Below are positions 1 to 5,406 of a DNA stretch of 8,405 bases, one piece after another (position 1 is the stretch's first letter; each line of letters opens with the position of its first letter). The stretch spans positions 1 through 8,405 of the forward strand of contig NZ_JOAG01000088.1 in NCBI RefSeq assembly GCF_000725485.1, read 5' to 3'. A program made the translations under genes and the position numbers. The notes under the pieces are model-generated. The model saw only the letters and a list, made by a program, of their open reading frames with translations. It searched no databases and was not told where the DNA came from. The DNA comes from Nonomuraea candida (lineage in GTDB: Bacteria; Actinomycetota; Actinomycetes; Streptosporangiales; Streptosporangiaceae).

Positions 1-851
1 GGGCGGGGGGCGCGGCGGCCGCGCGGGCGGGGGAGCCACGGCATCCCGTCGTCGTCCTCCACCATCCAGCCGCCGCCGGTCGGGAGGGGGCGGCCCGTTT
101 CGGCCGTACTCCGGCCGGCCGGGGTGGGGGAGTAGGAGCCGAGTTCGACGGCGAGCTCGTCGTGCAGCAGCTCCCACACGCGCATGCTGTTCGGCTGTTC
201 GGCGATGGCGACGGCCTCGGCGAGCGGGATGGTGAGCCGCATCCAGCCGGTGAGGCGGCCGTCGCGCGTCTTGTGGGGGGAGCCGGGGATGCGGATCTGG
301 CCGGCCGGGCTGGACATGGGGCTGACGTCGATGGTGGGGAAGCGGGTGGCGAGTGCGCATGCCACCCGGTGCAGCTCATCCCAGGGGAGCGGCTGGGCGA
401 ACAGCACATAGGTGTGGCGGCCGCCGTTGGGGGGGAGGGCGGGGATGGCGCGGCCACCGCACCGTTCGACGGCAGCGATCGCGGCGGCGGCCTCGGCCGT
501 GACACGGGCGGCCGGGTTCGCGACGCCGAGAGCGCGGGCCCGGCTCACGTCGTGGTCGAGCACCAGCAGCCGGCCTGTGCCCGCGCGCCGGTCGAACGTG
601 GCCACGGTGGTGGGCCGGTTCGGGTGCCGCGCGGTCAGCGGCCGCTCGAACCTCGCGGGGAACGTCACGCCGCCGTCCGCCGAGTAGCGGACGCGCGGCG
701 CCTGCGCGATCAGCGGCGCGAGCGCGGCCCACGCCTGGGCGGCCTCGGCTCGGAGCGCTTCCCACGTGATTTGATCATGTGGGACGGGTATGAGGTTGTG
801 CAGCGTGGCTGTGCCGGTTTGGTCCGATTCCGACACGCCGAAATCGGACAC
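1..851 (-). CDS. Primase-polymerase-like (AEP superfamily) replication protein, partial (C-terminus beyond left edge)
   Basis: I translated the minus strand from a GTG at 851 and found an uninterrupted frame of about 283 codons to the window edge. It shows the landmarks of archaeo-eukaryotic primase/polymerases of actinobacterial plasmids and integrative elements: an hhhDhD-type motif (LLVLDHD, about residues 95-101), a GGRH motif (NGGRHTYVLF, about 142-151) and a later acidic site (IDVSP, about 174-178), followed by QIRIPGSPHK. In this superfamily the acidic residues bind the catalytic metals and the His region binds the nucleotide, so a role in priming or replicating a mobile element is inferred. 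The N-terminal AWAALAPL stretch and the RPLTARHP segment also fit actinobacterial homologues I recall. The start is uncertain: no good Shine-Dalgarno sequence precedes 851, another GTG lies at 836, and the frame stays open upstream past 960. Third-position G/C is very high downstream of 851. Any C-terminal helicase or HTH domain is not visible. Confidence 0.72.
   Translation of the reverse strand, partial: MSDFGVSESDQTGTATLHNLIPVPHDQITWEALRAEAAQAWAALAPLIAQAPRVRYSADGGVTFPARFERPLTARHPNRPTTVATFDRRAGTGRLLVLDHDVSRARALGVANPAARVTAEAAAAIAAVERCGGRAIPALPPNGGRHTYVLFAQPLPWDELHRVACALATRFPTIDVSPMSSPAGQIRIPGSPHKTRDGRLTGWMRLTIPLAEAVAIAEQPNSMRVWELLHDELAVELGSYSPTPAGRSTAETGRPLPTGGGWMVEDDDGMPWLPRPRGRRAPR
822..849. 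promoter_or_regulatory. Inverted repeat (candidate operator) at the start of the primase-polymerase gene
   Basis: Perfect 8-bp arms GTCCGATT (822-829) and AATCGGAC (842-849) enclose a 12-bp centre. The right part of the left arm plus the centre contains GATTCCGA and CCGACACGCCG (830-840), both of which recur exactly upstream of the small ribbon-helix-helix-like gene. Placement over the proposed start codon suits a repressor site; a hairpin in the mRNA is the alternative. Confidence 0.4.
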
Positions 852-1024
852 GACTGGCAGAGCCAGGGGCCCATCGATTATGGTGGCACCTAGCTTCTGG
901 TTGACCGGCTCCAGGCATGCGAAAGCCCGCCGGGAACCGGTGGCCTCTAATCGGGGGTCCTTGCGCAAATCTTCCTGGACAGTTGATACGGCGCAGGGGC
1001 CCTCGTGGCTTTCTATGGAGTTGT

Positions 1025-1040
1025 CCGCCGTCCTCGGCGG
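1025..1040 (-). terminator. Short GC hairpin downstream of the RHH-like gene
   Basis: CCGCCG (1025-1030) and CGGCGG (1035-1040) form a 6-bp perfect stem with a 4-nt loop, about 43 bp past the stop codon of the minus-strand gene ending at 1083. There is no U-tract, as is common in actinomycetes. It may partly separate this gene from the primase-polymerase gene. The rest of 852-1082 holds no convincing gene; a weak -10-like CATAAT (882-877, minus) is the only promoter-like element I saw. Confidence 0.35.
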
Positions 1041-1082
1041 GCTACGTCTCCCGTTCTTCGCGTTTGCGGGTAGCCGCGGTCA

Positions 1083-1421
1083 TTACGCGGCGGTGGTCTC
1101 GATGAGTGGCAGCTTCGCCTGCTCCCCGACCAACACCTTGTGGCGCAGGTGCGGCGGCGGGACGAGCACACCGTCCTGCCGGTCGCGAAGGTAGGCGGCT
1201 GCCTCCTCGCGGTTCTTGAACCCGTACGGCTGCCACTGACCGTGGGCCATGTTGAACATGAAGTCCACGTAGGCGCTGAAGTCGTCGAAGCCGAGCTTCT
1301 CCCACACTTCGGTCGCGTGGGTCCAGACCTGCTCATTCATGAAGCGAATGCTGGTCTTGTGGCCACCCTTACGAGGGCGCCCAGGCCCCTTCTTCGGGCC
1401 GGTCTGCAGTCCACCACTCAT
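1083..1421 (-). CDS. Small ribbon-helix-helix-like DNA-binding protein (112 aa), putative regulator
   Basis: The chosen start is the ATG at 1421 (MSGGLQTGPKKGPGRPRKGG). The frame is open to 1532, but the upstream part is low-complexity and has no ribosome binding site. The protein begins with a basic, Gly/Pro/Lys/Arg-rich tail resembling an AT-hook (GPGRPRKGG), then a strand-like segment (KTSIRFM), a helix (VWTHATEVWEKLG) and a second helix (DFSAYVDFMFNMAHG). This order fits ribbon-helix-helix (CopG/Arc-like) proteins, which bind operators as dimers. The C-terminal half (YGFKNREEAAAYLRDRQDG) is of unknown function. It is the first gene of a minus-strand pair with the primase-polymerase, and both upstream regions share repeated words, so control of its own promoter and of replication is inferred. 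The fold assignment rests on pattern only. Confidence 0.62.
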   Translation of the reverse strand: MSGGLQTGPKKGPGRPRKGGHKTSIRFMNEQVWTHATEVWEKLGFDDFSAYVDFMFNMAHGQWQPYGFKNREEAAAYLRDRQDGVLVPPPHLRHKVLVGEQAKLPLIETTAA

Positions 1422-1426
1422 AGCCG

Positions 1427-1480
1427 CCGACAATATCGGATTCCGAATCCGCAATGGGAGATCTTCCGGCCGACACGCCG
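1427..1480. promoter_or_regulatory. Candidate operator/promoter region of the RHH-like gene
   Basis: Just upstream of the ATG at 1421 lie CCGA-caata-TCGG (1427-1439) and the palindrome CGGATT-CCG-AATCCG (1437-1451), followed by CCGACACGCCG at 1470-1480. The words GATTCCGA and CCGACACGCCG are identical to those in the inverted repeat at 822-849. On the minus strand a TATTGT-like -10 overlaps this cluster, but no good -35 is visible, so the exact promoter is not called. Confidence 0.4.
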
Positions 1481-1522
1481 GGCCAATTCTCAAACGCCCC
1501 ACCACACCCCACCGCATCAACA

Positions 1523-1558
1523 GTGAGGCCACCGCGCGTCACCGCGCGATGGCCTCAC
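1523..1558 (-). terminator. Strong hairpin terminator after the XRE-GNAT operon
   Basis: Perfect 9-bp arms GTGAGGCCA (1523-1531) and TGGCCTCAC (1550-1558) enclose one mismatch and a further CGCGCG/CGCGCG stem (1533-1538 with 1543-1548) around a TCAC loop. It starts 15 bp past the acetyltransferase stop codon (1573, minus strand). No U-tract is present. It also insulates the RHH-like gene downstream on the same strand. Confidence 0.7.
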
Positions 1559-1572
1559 CATGGCTTGCCCGA

Positions 1573-2130
1573 TCACCTCTGAAGTGCATCCCACTCAGGC
1601 GCCAAGATCGAGTGAACGACGGAATCGCGCCACCCGGTAGGGAGCTTCAGATGCCCCCTGATCACGCCCTCCTCAACCATGCCCACCTTGGTCATCACCG
1701 CGGCGGAAGCCTCGTTCATGGGACTCCGTGCGCCCCAGATGCGGTAGACGTCGAGCTGCTCGAACCCGAGGCGCAGCAACAACCGCACCACCTCGGTGCC
1801 AATCCCCTGCCGCCACCGGTCGGCGCGCAACGCGAACCCCAACTGCGCGCTGTTCTGCAGCGGGTGGCCAACGTCGATCGCCAGCCTGGCGAACGCCACC
1901 AGCTCGTCGCCGGGCAGCACCGCGGCGAGGGAGTATTCGGTCCGGGGGTCAACGCGGGCCGCCTTGGTCACGCCGGCGATGGTGGTCTCGACCTGGTCGC
2001 GCGAGCGCGGCTCGAAACTCATGTGTTCAGCCACTCTCGGGTCGCCGTAGATGGCCAGCAGCTGCTCCACGTCGGCCGGGGTGAACTCCCTCAAGGCCAG
2101 CCGAGGGGAGGAGATCATTACCGGGTACAT
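1573..2130 (-). CDS. GNAT family N-acetyltransferase, RimJ/RimL-like (185 aa)
   Basis: The complete protein has the length and layout of RimJ/RimL-type GNAT enzymes, which transfer acetyl from acetyl-CoA to an amine, often an N-terminal amino group of a protein. It opens with the typical SPRLALREFTPAD (residues 8-20). The acetyl-CoA pyrophosphate-binding segment is LRADRWRQGIGTEVVRLLL (101-119), with the R/Q-x-x-G-x-G/A pattern at RQGIGT. The later NEASAAVMTKVGMVEEG (139-155) is the conserved final part of the fold. The start at 2130 has GGAGG only 2 nt upstream, which is close; an in-frame ATG at 2118 is the alternative. It begins 11 bp after the stop of the XRE regulator gene, so the two are almost certainly cotranscribed and may be translationally coupled. 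The substrate cannot be read from the sequence: a protein N-terminus, an antibiotic or the product of the neighbouring pathway are all possible. Confidence 0.9.
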   Translation of the reverse strand: MYPVMISSPRLALREFTPADVEQLLAIYGDPRVAEHMSFEPRSRDQVETTIAGVTKAARVDPRTEYSLAAVLPGDELVAFARLAIDVGHPLQNSAQLGFALRADRWRQGIGTEVVRLLLRLGFEQLDVYRIWGARSPMNEASAAVMTKVGMVEEGVIRGHLKLPTGWRDSVVHSILAPEWDALQR

Positions 2131-2141
2131 GGCCTCCGACC

Positions 2142-3629
2142 CTACTGGCCGGGCGGCAACGCGGCCTGGATGGGCAGCCCGGCGAACTCCTCGATCTCCT
2201 GCTGCATGCCGGCGGCGAGCGCACCACCCCGGAAGTTCGGGGCGCGGAGCGCTTCGTGGATGCGCCGCGTGCTGGCGACGATTCCCCCGATGCGCTGATC
2301 GACGGGAAGGTCGAGCACGGTGGCCAGCGCCTCGGCGGCGCCGTCGAGGTCGCCGAGATGGATGCGGGCGAGCGCAAGGTCAGCGCGGGCGCCGGCCTCG
2401 TCGGAGAACGACTGCTCGCTCTCGTCGGCTCCCGCGTAGGCGTCGATCGCGGCGCTCGCGCTGTCGGCCGCGAGGTGTTCCTGGCCGGGCAGCCACACCC
2501 TGGCGTCGGCCGCGTAGTAGAGCTGTCTCGGCGGCGTGAACGTCATGATCCCGCCGAATTCATCCAGTTCGTCCGGCTGGACTTGCTCCCGCGCGTGCTC
2601 GGCATGAAGGATCGCCTCGTCCACTCGCTCGGCGTTGCCCAGCACCCCCCACACCCTGGCGGCCTGCGCGGGCAGCCACACTGCGGCGGTGCTGCGCGTG
2701 CGGGCCGCGTACTCGGCCCCCGCGTCGACGTAGCGAGCCGCCTCGCGGGGGCTGCCCGCCCAGTAGGCGATCATCGACTGCAGAACCCGCACCCACGTGC
2801 GGAGCCCGTCGTGGCCGGCGTTCTCGGCGCACACGATCGCGGCACGGGCCTGCGTCATCGCGGCATGCGAGTTGCCCAGGTCATGAGACGCCTTGGCCAG
2901 CATGCCCGAGATGATGCCGCTCAACAGATACAGGTCTGTCGTCTCGGCGGGCCGCTGCCTGCCCTCCAGCAGGCGGAAGAGCATGTCCTGCAACTCCGCG
3001 AGGCTACCCATCAGGTGGACCAGCGATCTTTGGGGGTACAGCCGGGCGATGTGCGCCACCTCGTCGCGGATCTGTGCCAGCATTTCGGGACCGACGTTGC
3101 TGCCCTCCGCCCCCGTGGCGAATCGCATGGCTCGGCGAGCGATCACTTCTACCTCCTCTTGCAGGCTGCCGGGAGCCGGCAGCCGCACCTGAGCTGTTGC
3201 TGATGTACTGAACGTGCTTTCGCCCAGGCTGGGCGGCGCAGCAGCGAACCCCGGGTTGCACCGGATCAGGATGTCCCGCTCCTGCGGGTCCAGCCTGTCC
3301 AGAGCGTTCGGCTCCAGGAGCGTCAGCGGCGTCGTGCGGTAGACGCTCGCCAAGGTGATGAGGTGCGTCGCGAGCGGCGCCCTGGAGCCGAACGCGGGGA
3401 ACATCTCCAGCCGGGACAACAACGGTTGGTCCATCACCATCGTTGGCGACTGGTCCCGGCATTGGTCCACGACCTCCGGCTGCGACAGGCCGAGCGCCGC
3501 TCGGTAGGCGGCCAACGGCGTCAGACCGAATTGGATGCGGATCTCTACCGCGATGTCGTCGGTAGTGCGGTTTTGCGCACGCATCTGCGTGCGCAAACGA
3601 TTCACCCTGCGCCGGATGTCGTTGACCAT
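2142..3629 (-). CDS. XRE-type helix-turn-helix regulator with long helical-repeat C-terminus (495 aa)
   Basis: The start at 3629 (MVNDIRRRVNRLR) is chosen because AGGGGAG lies 5 nt upstream; the frame is open to 3692 but with no ribosome binding site there. Residues about 35-75 (GLTPLAAYRAALGLSQPEVVDQC, then LLSRLEMFP) match a Cro/C1-type helix-turn-helix. From about residue 155 onward the protein is alpha-helical and Ala/Leu-rich with TPR-like pairs (for example GNSHAAMTQARAAIVCAENAG and ADLALARIHLGDLDGAAEALATVL). Large XRE regulators with TPR-like C-terminal domains are common in actinomycetes and often sense a small molecule, peptide or partner protein. It is divergent from the methyltransferase gene and heads the operon with the GNAT gene, so control of the plus-strand cluster is a reasonable inference. 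A perfect palindrome lies within codons 11-20. No truncation is seen. Confidence 0.85.
   Translation of the reverse strand: MVNDIRRRVNRLRTQMRAQNRTTDDIAVEIRIQFGLTPLAAYRAALGLSQPEVVDQCRDQSPTMVMDQPLLSRLEMFPAFGSRAPLATHLITLASVYRTTPLTLLEPNALDRLDPQERDILIRCNPGFAAAPPSLGESTFSTSATAQVRLPAPGSLQEEVEVIARRAMRFATGAEGSNVGPEMLAQIRDEVAHIARLYPQRSLVHLMGSLAELQDMLFRLLEGRQRPAETTDLYLLSGIISGMLAKASHDLGNSHAAMTQARAAIVCAENAGHDGLRTWVRVLQSMIAYWAGSPREAARYVDAGAEYAARTRSTAAVWLPAQAARVWGVLGNAERVDEAILHAEHAREQVQPDELDEFGGIMTFTPPRQLYYAADARVWLPGQEHLAADSASAAIDAYAGADESEQSFSDEAGARADLALARIHLGDLDGAAEALATVLDLPVDQRIGGIVASTRRIHEALRAPNFRGGALAAGMQQEIEEFAGLPIQAALPPGQ
3572..3597. repeat. Perfect 26-bp palindrome inside the 5' end of the XRE regulator gene
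   Basis: TTTGCGCACGCA (3572-3583) and TGCGTGCGCAAA (3586-3597) are exact reverse complements around a 2-nt centre. The site covers codons 11-20 of the regulator, 30-60 bp after its start codon. The dimensions suit a dimeric-repressor operator acting on the gene's own transcription; a hairpin near the mRNA start is the alternative. It also encodes residues of the protein, so selection on the amino acids cannot be excluded. Confidence 0.6.
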
Positions 3630-3898
3630 CGAGGCTCCCCTGGTGAGGCTCTGCCAGAAGGGTTTCCCGTGACGAGGGGATTCGGCAACCACGCATATCG
3701 GTCACCCCCGAGACCGGCGACATAGAACGGCACCCACCCGCCGGGAAACAGCAGGTCAGCAGGGGCGGAGGGTGCATAGAAAATATGTCGCAACCCCCCG
3801 TGACCGGCACAGTACAGCGAGCGTTTACTAGGGCAGGCCGCAATACAGCCGATGAGCAGCCTGCACGCTGCCCCCTCCCGACCTTGAAGGTCCTCACG
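3630..3898. promoter_or_regulatory. Divergent control region between the XRE regulator and the methyltransferase operon
   Basis: These 269 bp lie between two diverging start codons and hold no convincing gene. Repeated words are visible: CCCCCGAGACCGGC (3705-3718) and CCCCCGTGACCGGC (3795-3808), differing at one position and 90 bp apart; the inverted pair GCGACATA (3717-3724) and TATGTCGC (3784-3791); the inverted pair GTTTCCCG (3662-3669) and CGGGAAAC (3742-3749); and CATAGAA at 3721 and 3776. An AT-rich patch (3776-3787) is the likeliest place for a -10 element, but no -35/-10 pair is clear on either strand. The repeats are candidate operators for the XRE regulator. Confidence 0.5.
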
Positions 3899-4774
3899 AT
3901 GACACCAGCCGCCAACCGGGATATGCCAACCGCAGCCGACGTCGCTCGCCCACCCGACAGCATCGCCCGCATCTACGACTACGGGCTCGGCGGGAAAGAC
4001 AACACACAGCCCGACCGGGACATCTTCGACGCGCTCGCGAAGATCGACCCAGGGCTCCCCGAGTCGGTACTGGCCCACCGTGAAGCCGTGCACCGCGGCG
4101 CCGGCCTGATGGCCCGGCTCGGCGTCCGCCAGTTCATCGACCTCGGCAGCGGTCTGCCGGACGCGAATGGACAGAACATCTTCGACACCGTCTCGGCCGT
4201 CCAACCGGACGCCCGGGTCGTGTACGTGGATGTGGCTGGCGTGCCCGCCGCGCACGGGCGTGCGCTCCTGACCCGGATCGAGCCGACTCTCATGGTGCAG
4301 GCCGACGTCCGCGAACACCACAAGGTGCTCAGGCTCTCGTTCAAGCTGCTCGACCCTGACGAGCCCGTGGGCGTCATCGCCACCGCGCTGATGCACTTCT
4401 GGAAGTTCCAGCCGTACGCGATCTGGGTGCTGCACTCCTACCTGCGGGCGTTCCACGCCGGCGGCTACCTGGCCTTCTCCCACGCCTGTTCCGACATGGA
4501 CCCGGACGTGCGAGAGGCCATGGTAAAGGAGTACAGCCGCAGCGGTGCCGACCTCTATCCGCGTAGCAGGGCCGACATCGCCGGCTTCCTCGACGGGCTG
4601 GTCCTGCTCCGGCCCGGCCTGGTCGAGGCGTCCACGTGGCGGCCCGACCCGGACACCCCGGCGCGCAAGGTCGGTGAGGCGAAGTTCTTGTTCGCGGTGG
4701 CCGGGTTCGGCCCGTACGGGAACGAGTGCCCGCACGACGAGCGGCACACCCCCGCAGCAGGGGGTGCGACATGA
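3899..4774 (+). CDS. SAM-dependent methyltransferase, DUF574/Methyltransf_19 family (291 aa)
   Basis: The family is recognised from the N-terminal signature SIARIYDYGLGGKDN (residues 21-35), followed by DRDIFDAL, the SAM-binding motif I region QFIDLGSGLP (78-87), a motif II-like VVYVD (107-111), VQADVRE (133-139), the helix LMHFWKF (164-170) and the tail EAKFLFAVAGF. These are SAM methyltransferase-fold proteins widespread in actinomycetes, often beside XRE regulators; the substrates of most are unknown. The start at 3899 has GAAGG 8 nt upstream; the frame is open from 3785 but with no ribosome binding site. One oddity: members I recall read YVDNDPxVxxHA after motif II, where the acidic residue contacts the SAM ribose; here it reads YVDVAGVPAAHG, so the second acidic residue and its proline are lost. 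The gene overlaps the next one by 4 bp (ATGA). Confidence 0.88.
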   Translation: MTPAANRDMPTAADVARPPDSIARIYDYGLGGKDNTQPDRDIFDALAKIDPGLPESVLAHREAVHRGAGLMARLGVRQFIDLGSGLPDANGQNIFDTVSAVQPDARVVYVDVAGVPAAHGRALLTRIEPTLMVQADVREHHKVLRLSFKLLDPDEPVGVIATALMHFWKFQPYAIWVLHSYLRAFHAGGYLAFSHACSDMDPDVREAMVKEYSRSGADLYPRSRADIAGFLDGLVLLRPGLVEASTWRPDPDTPARKVGEAKFLFAVAGFGPYGNECPHDERHTPAAGGAT

Positions 4775-5070
4775 GCCGCGGCCCCGTCTTCGCCGGCTCT
4801 GGCTCGGAGATCGACGACGACACCGGCCGGGAGATGGCGGCCAGACTTGAGGAGGAGTACGGGCACATGGCGCTGGTGCTGTGGGAGGTCGCCGGTAGGC
4901 ATCTTACGGCCTTCTGGCGCGGCCATGTCCCGGAAGCCATCTACGTCAAGGGCAGGACTCCGCAGGAGCTACGCGCGGCGCTCGCCGCCCGGCTGGCCGA
5001 GGTTACGCGTCCGCCGCACATCCCCGGCGGCAGCTTCCCCATCCCCCGCCAAGGCAGGGGCCCGGGATGA
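4771..5070 (+). CDS. Hypothetical small protein coupled to the methyltransferase (99 aa)
   Basis: I do not recognise this protein. The start ATG at 4771 overlaps the methyltransferase stop codon in an ATGA junction, with GGGGG about 5 nt upstream, which indicates translational coupling and a linked role. The N-terminus (MSRGPVFAGSGSE) is followed by an acidic segment (EIDDDTGREMAARLEEEYGH), a hydrophobic strand-like stretch (MALVLWEVAGRHLTAFWRG), and an amphipathic C-terminal helix (TPQELRAALAARLAEVTRP). It ends in a Pro/Gly-rich tail. There is no signal peptide, cysteine motif or obvious catalytic site. The alternating hydrophobic middle and terminal helix could form a small alpha/beta partner domain for the methyltransferase; this is inference only. 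Third-position G/C fits a real gene. Confidence 0.75.
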   Translation: MSRGPVFAGSGSEIDDDTGREMAARLEEEYGHMALVLWEVAGRHLTAFWRGHVPEAIYVKGRTPQELRAALAARLAEVTRPPHIPGGSFPIPRQGRGPG

Positions 5071-5076
5071 CAAGGC

Positions 5077-5130
5077 GAGGCGTGACACCGACGCAGCATC
5101 CACCAGTGCGCGCCGCGTCGGCCACGCCTC
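5077..5130 (+). terminator. Long stem-loop after the 99-aa gene
   Basis: GAGGCGTG (5077-5084) pairs perfectly with CACGCCTC (5123-5130), and inside it CCGACGC (5088-5094) pairs with GCGTCGG (5115-5121), giving 15 bp with a small internal bulge. It begins 7 bp after the stop codon of the 99-aa gene, the usual place for a terminator or an mRNA-end stabiliser. No U-tract follows. Confidence 0.5.
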
Positions 5131-5178
5131 CGGGGCGGGCGGCCCGGTGTCGATGTCCCCGCCGTCCAACCCCGCCAC

Positions 5179-5224
5179 GGCGCGGGCCGGTGATCGTCCG
5201 TCGTATCGGCGGCCGGCCCGCGCC
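5179..5224 (+). promoter_or_regulatory. 12-bp perfect stem-loop upstream of the 47-aa peptide gene
   Basis: GGCGCGGGCCGG (5179-5190) and CCGGCCCGCGCC (5213-5224) are exact reverse complements around a 22-nt loop. It ends about 28 nt before the strong ribosome binding site of the peptide gene. It could be a second terminator, a 5' stabiliser or an attenuator element; no promoter consensus is clear between 5131 and 5262. Confidence 0.45.
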
Positions 5225-5262
5225 TGCGCTTCGCTCCGAGCACTGCACCGCGAGGAGAACAC

Positions 5263-5406
5263 ATGGAACCCATCTTCCTGTCCCTGATCGACAGCCTCTT
5301 CCCCATTACCGACCGGCGTGAGAAGACGCCGACACCGCCACCAGACAGGCCGCCCACCCTTCCAGCCGACCACCCGACCGGAGCTCCCGATGGCCGCCAC
5401 ACCTGA
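5263..5406 (+). CDS. 47-aa peptide coupled to the first radical SAM gene; candidate precursor peptide
   Basis: A short ORF, ATG at 5263 to TGA at 5406, is preceded by GAGGAG 5 nt upstream, among the best ribosome binding sites in the window. It overlaps the start of the radical SAM gene (5390) by 17 bp, so the two are very likely translationally coupled. The peptide starts with a hydrophobic/amphipathic segment (MEPIFLSLIDSLFPI), then TDRREK, then a Pro/Thr/Asp-rich tail (TPTPPPDRPP and so on) ending GAPDGRHT. It has no cysteine and no transmembrane-length segment. Its position suits a RiPP precursor: an N-terminal leader helix bound by the enzyme and a C-terminal core. Against this, the tail lacks Cys, Tyr and Trp, so the usual sactionine or cyclophane sites are absent there; Phe occurs only at residues 5 and 13. 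A simple translational-coupling leader or a small accessory protein is the alternative. Confidence 0.6.
   Translation: MEPIFLSLIDSLFPITDRREKTPTPPPDRPPTLPADHPTGAPDGRHT

Noticed and set aside
162..893. A 243-aa plus-strand open frame opposite the primase-polymerase.
   Set aside because: It is Gly/Arg/Ala-rich shadow sequence. The minus-strand frame has recognisable catalytic motifs and normal codon use.
901..960. A tRNA-like or att-like fragment (GGTTCCC region on the minus strand).
   Set aside because: No cloverleaf can be built and the sequence lacks the GTTCRA core of a T-arm.
852..1082. Upstream extension of the primase-polymerase frame (no stop codon until beyond 1020).
   Set aside because: No start codon with a ribosome binding site and no family similarity were seen. 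The open frame probably reflects low stop frequency in GC-rich DNA, though the true start remains uncertain.
3602..4747. A 381-aa minus-strand open frame across the methyltransferase gene.
   Set aside because: It is antisense to a gene with clear family motifs on the plus strand and has no recognisable domain or ribosome binding site.
5067..5321. An 84-aa plus-strand ORF whose ATG overlaps the stop codon of the 99-aa gene (ATGA).
   Set aside because: The product is almost entirely Arg/Pro/Ala with no structure, it runs through both hairpins and past the well-supported peptide start at 5263, and its codon pattern is not coding-like.
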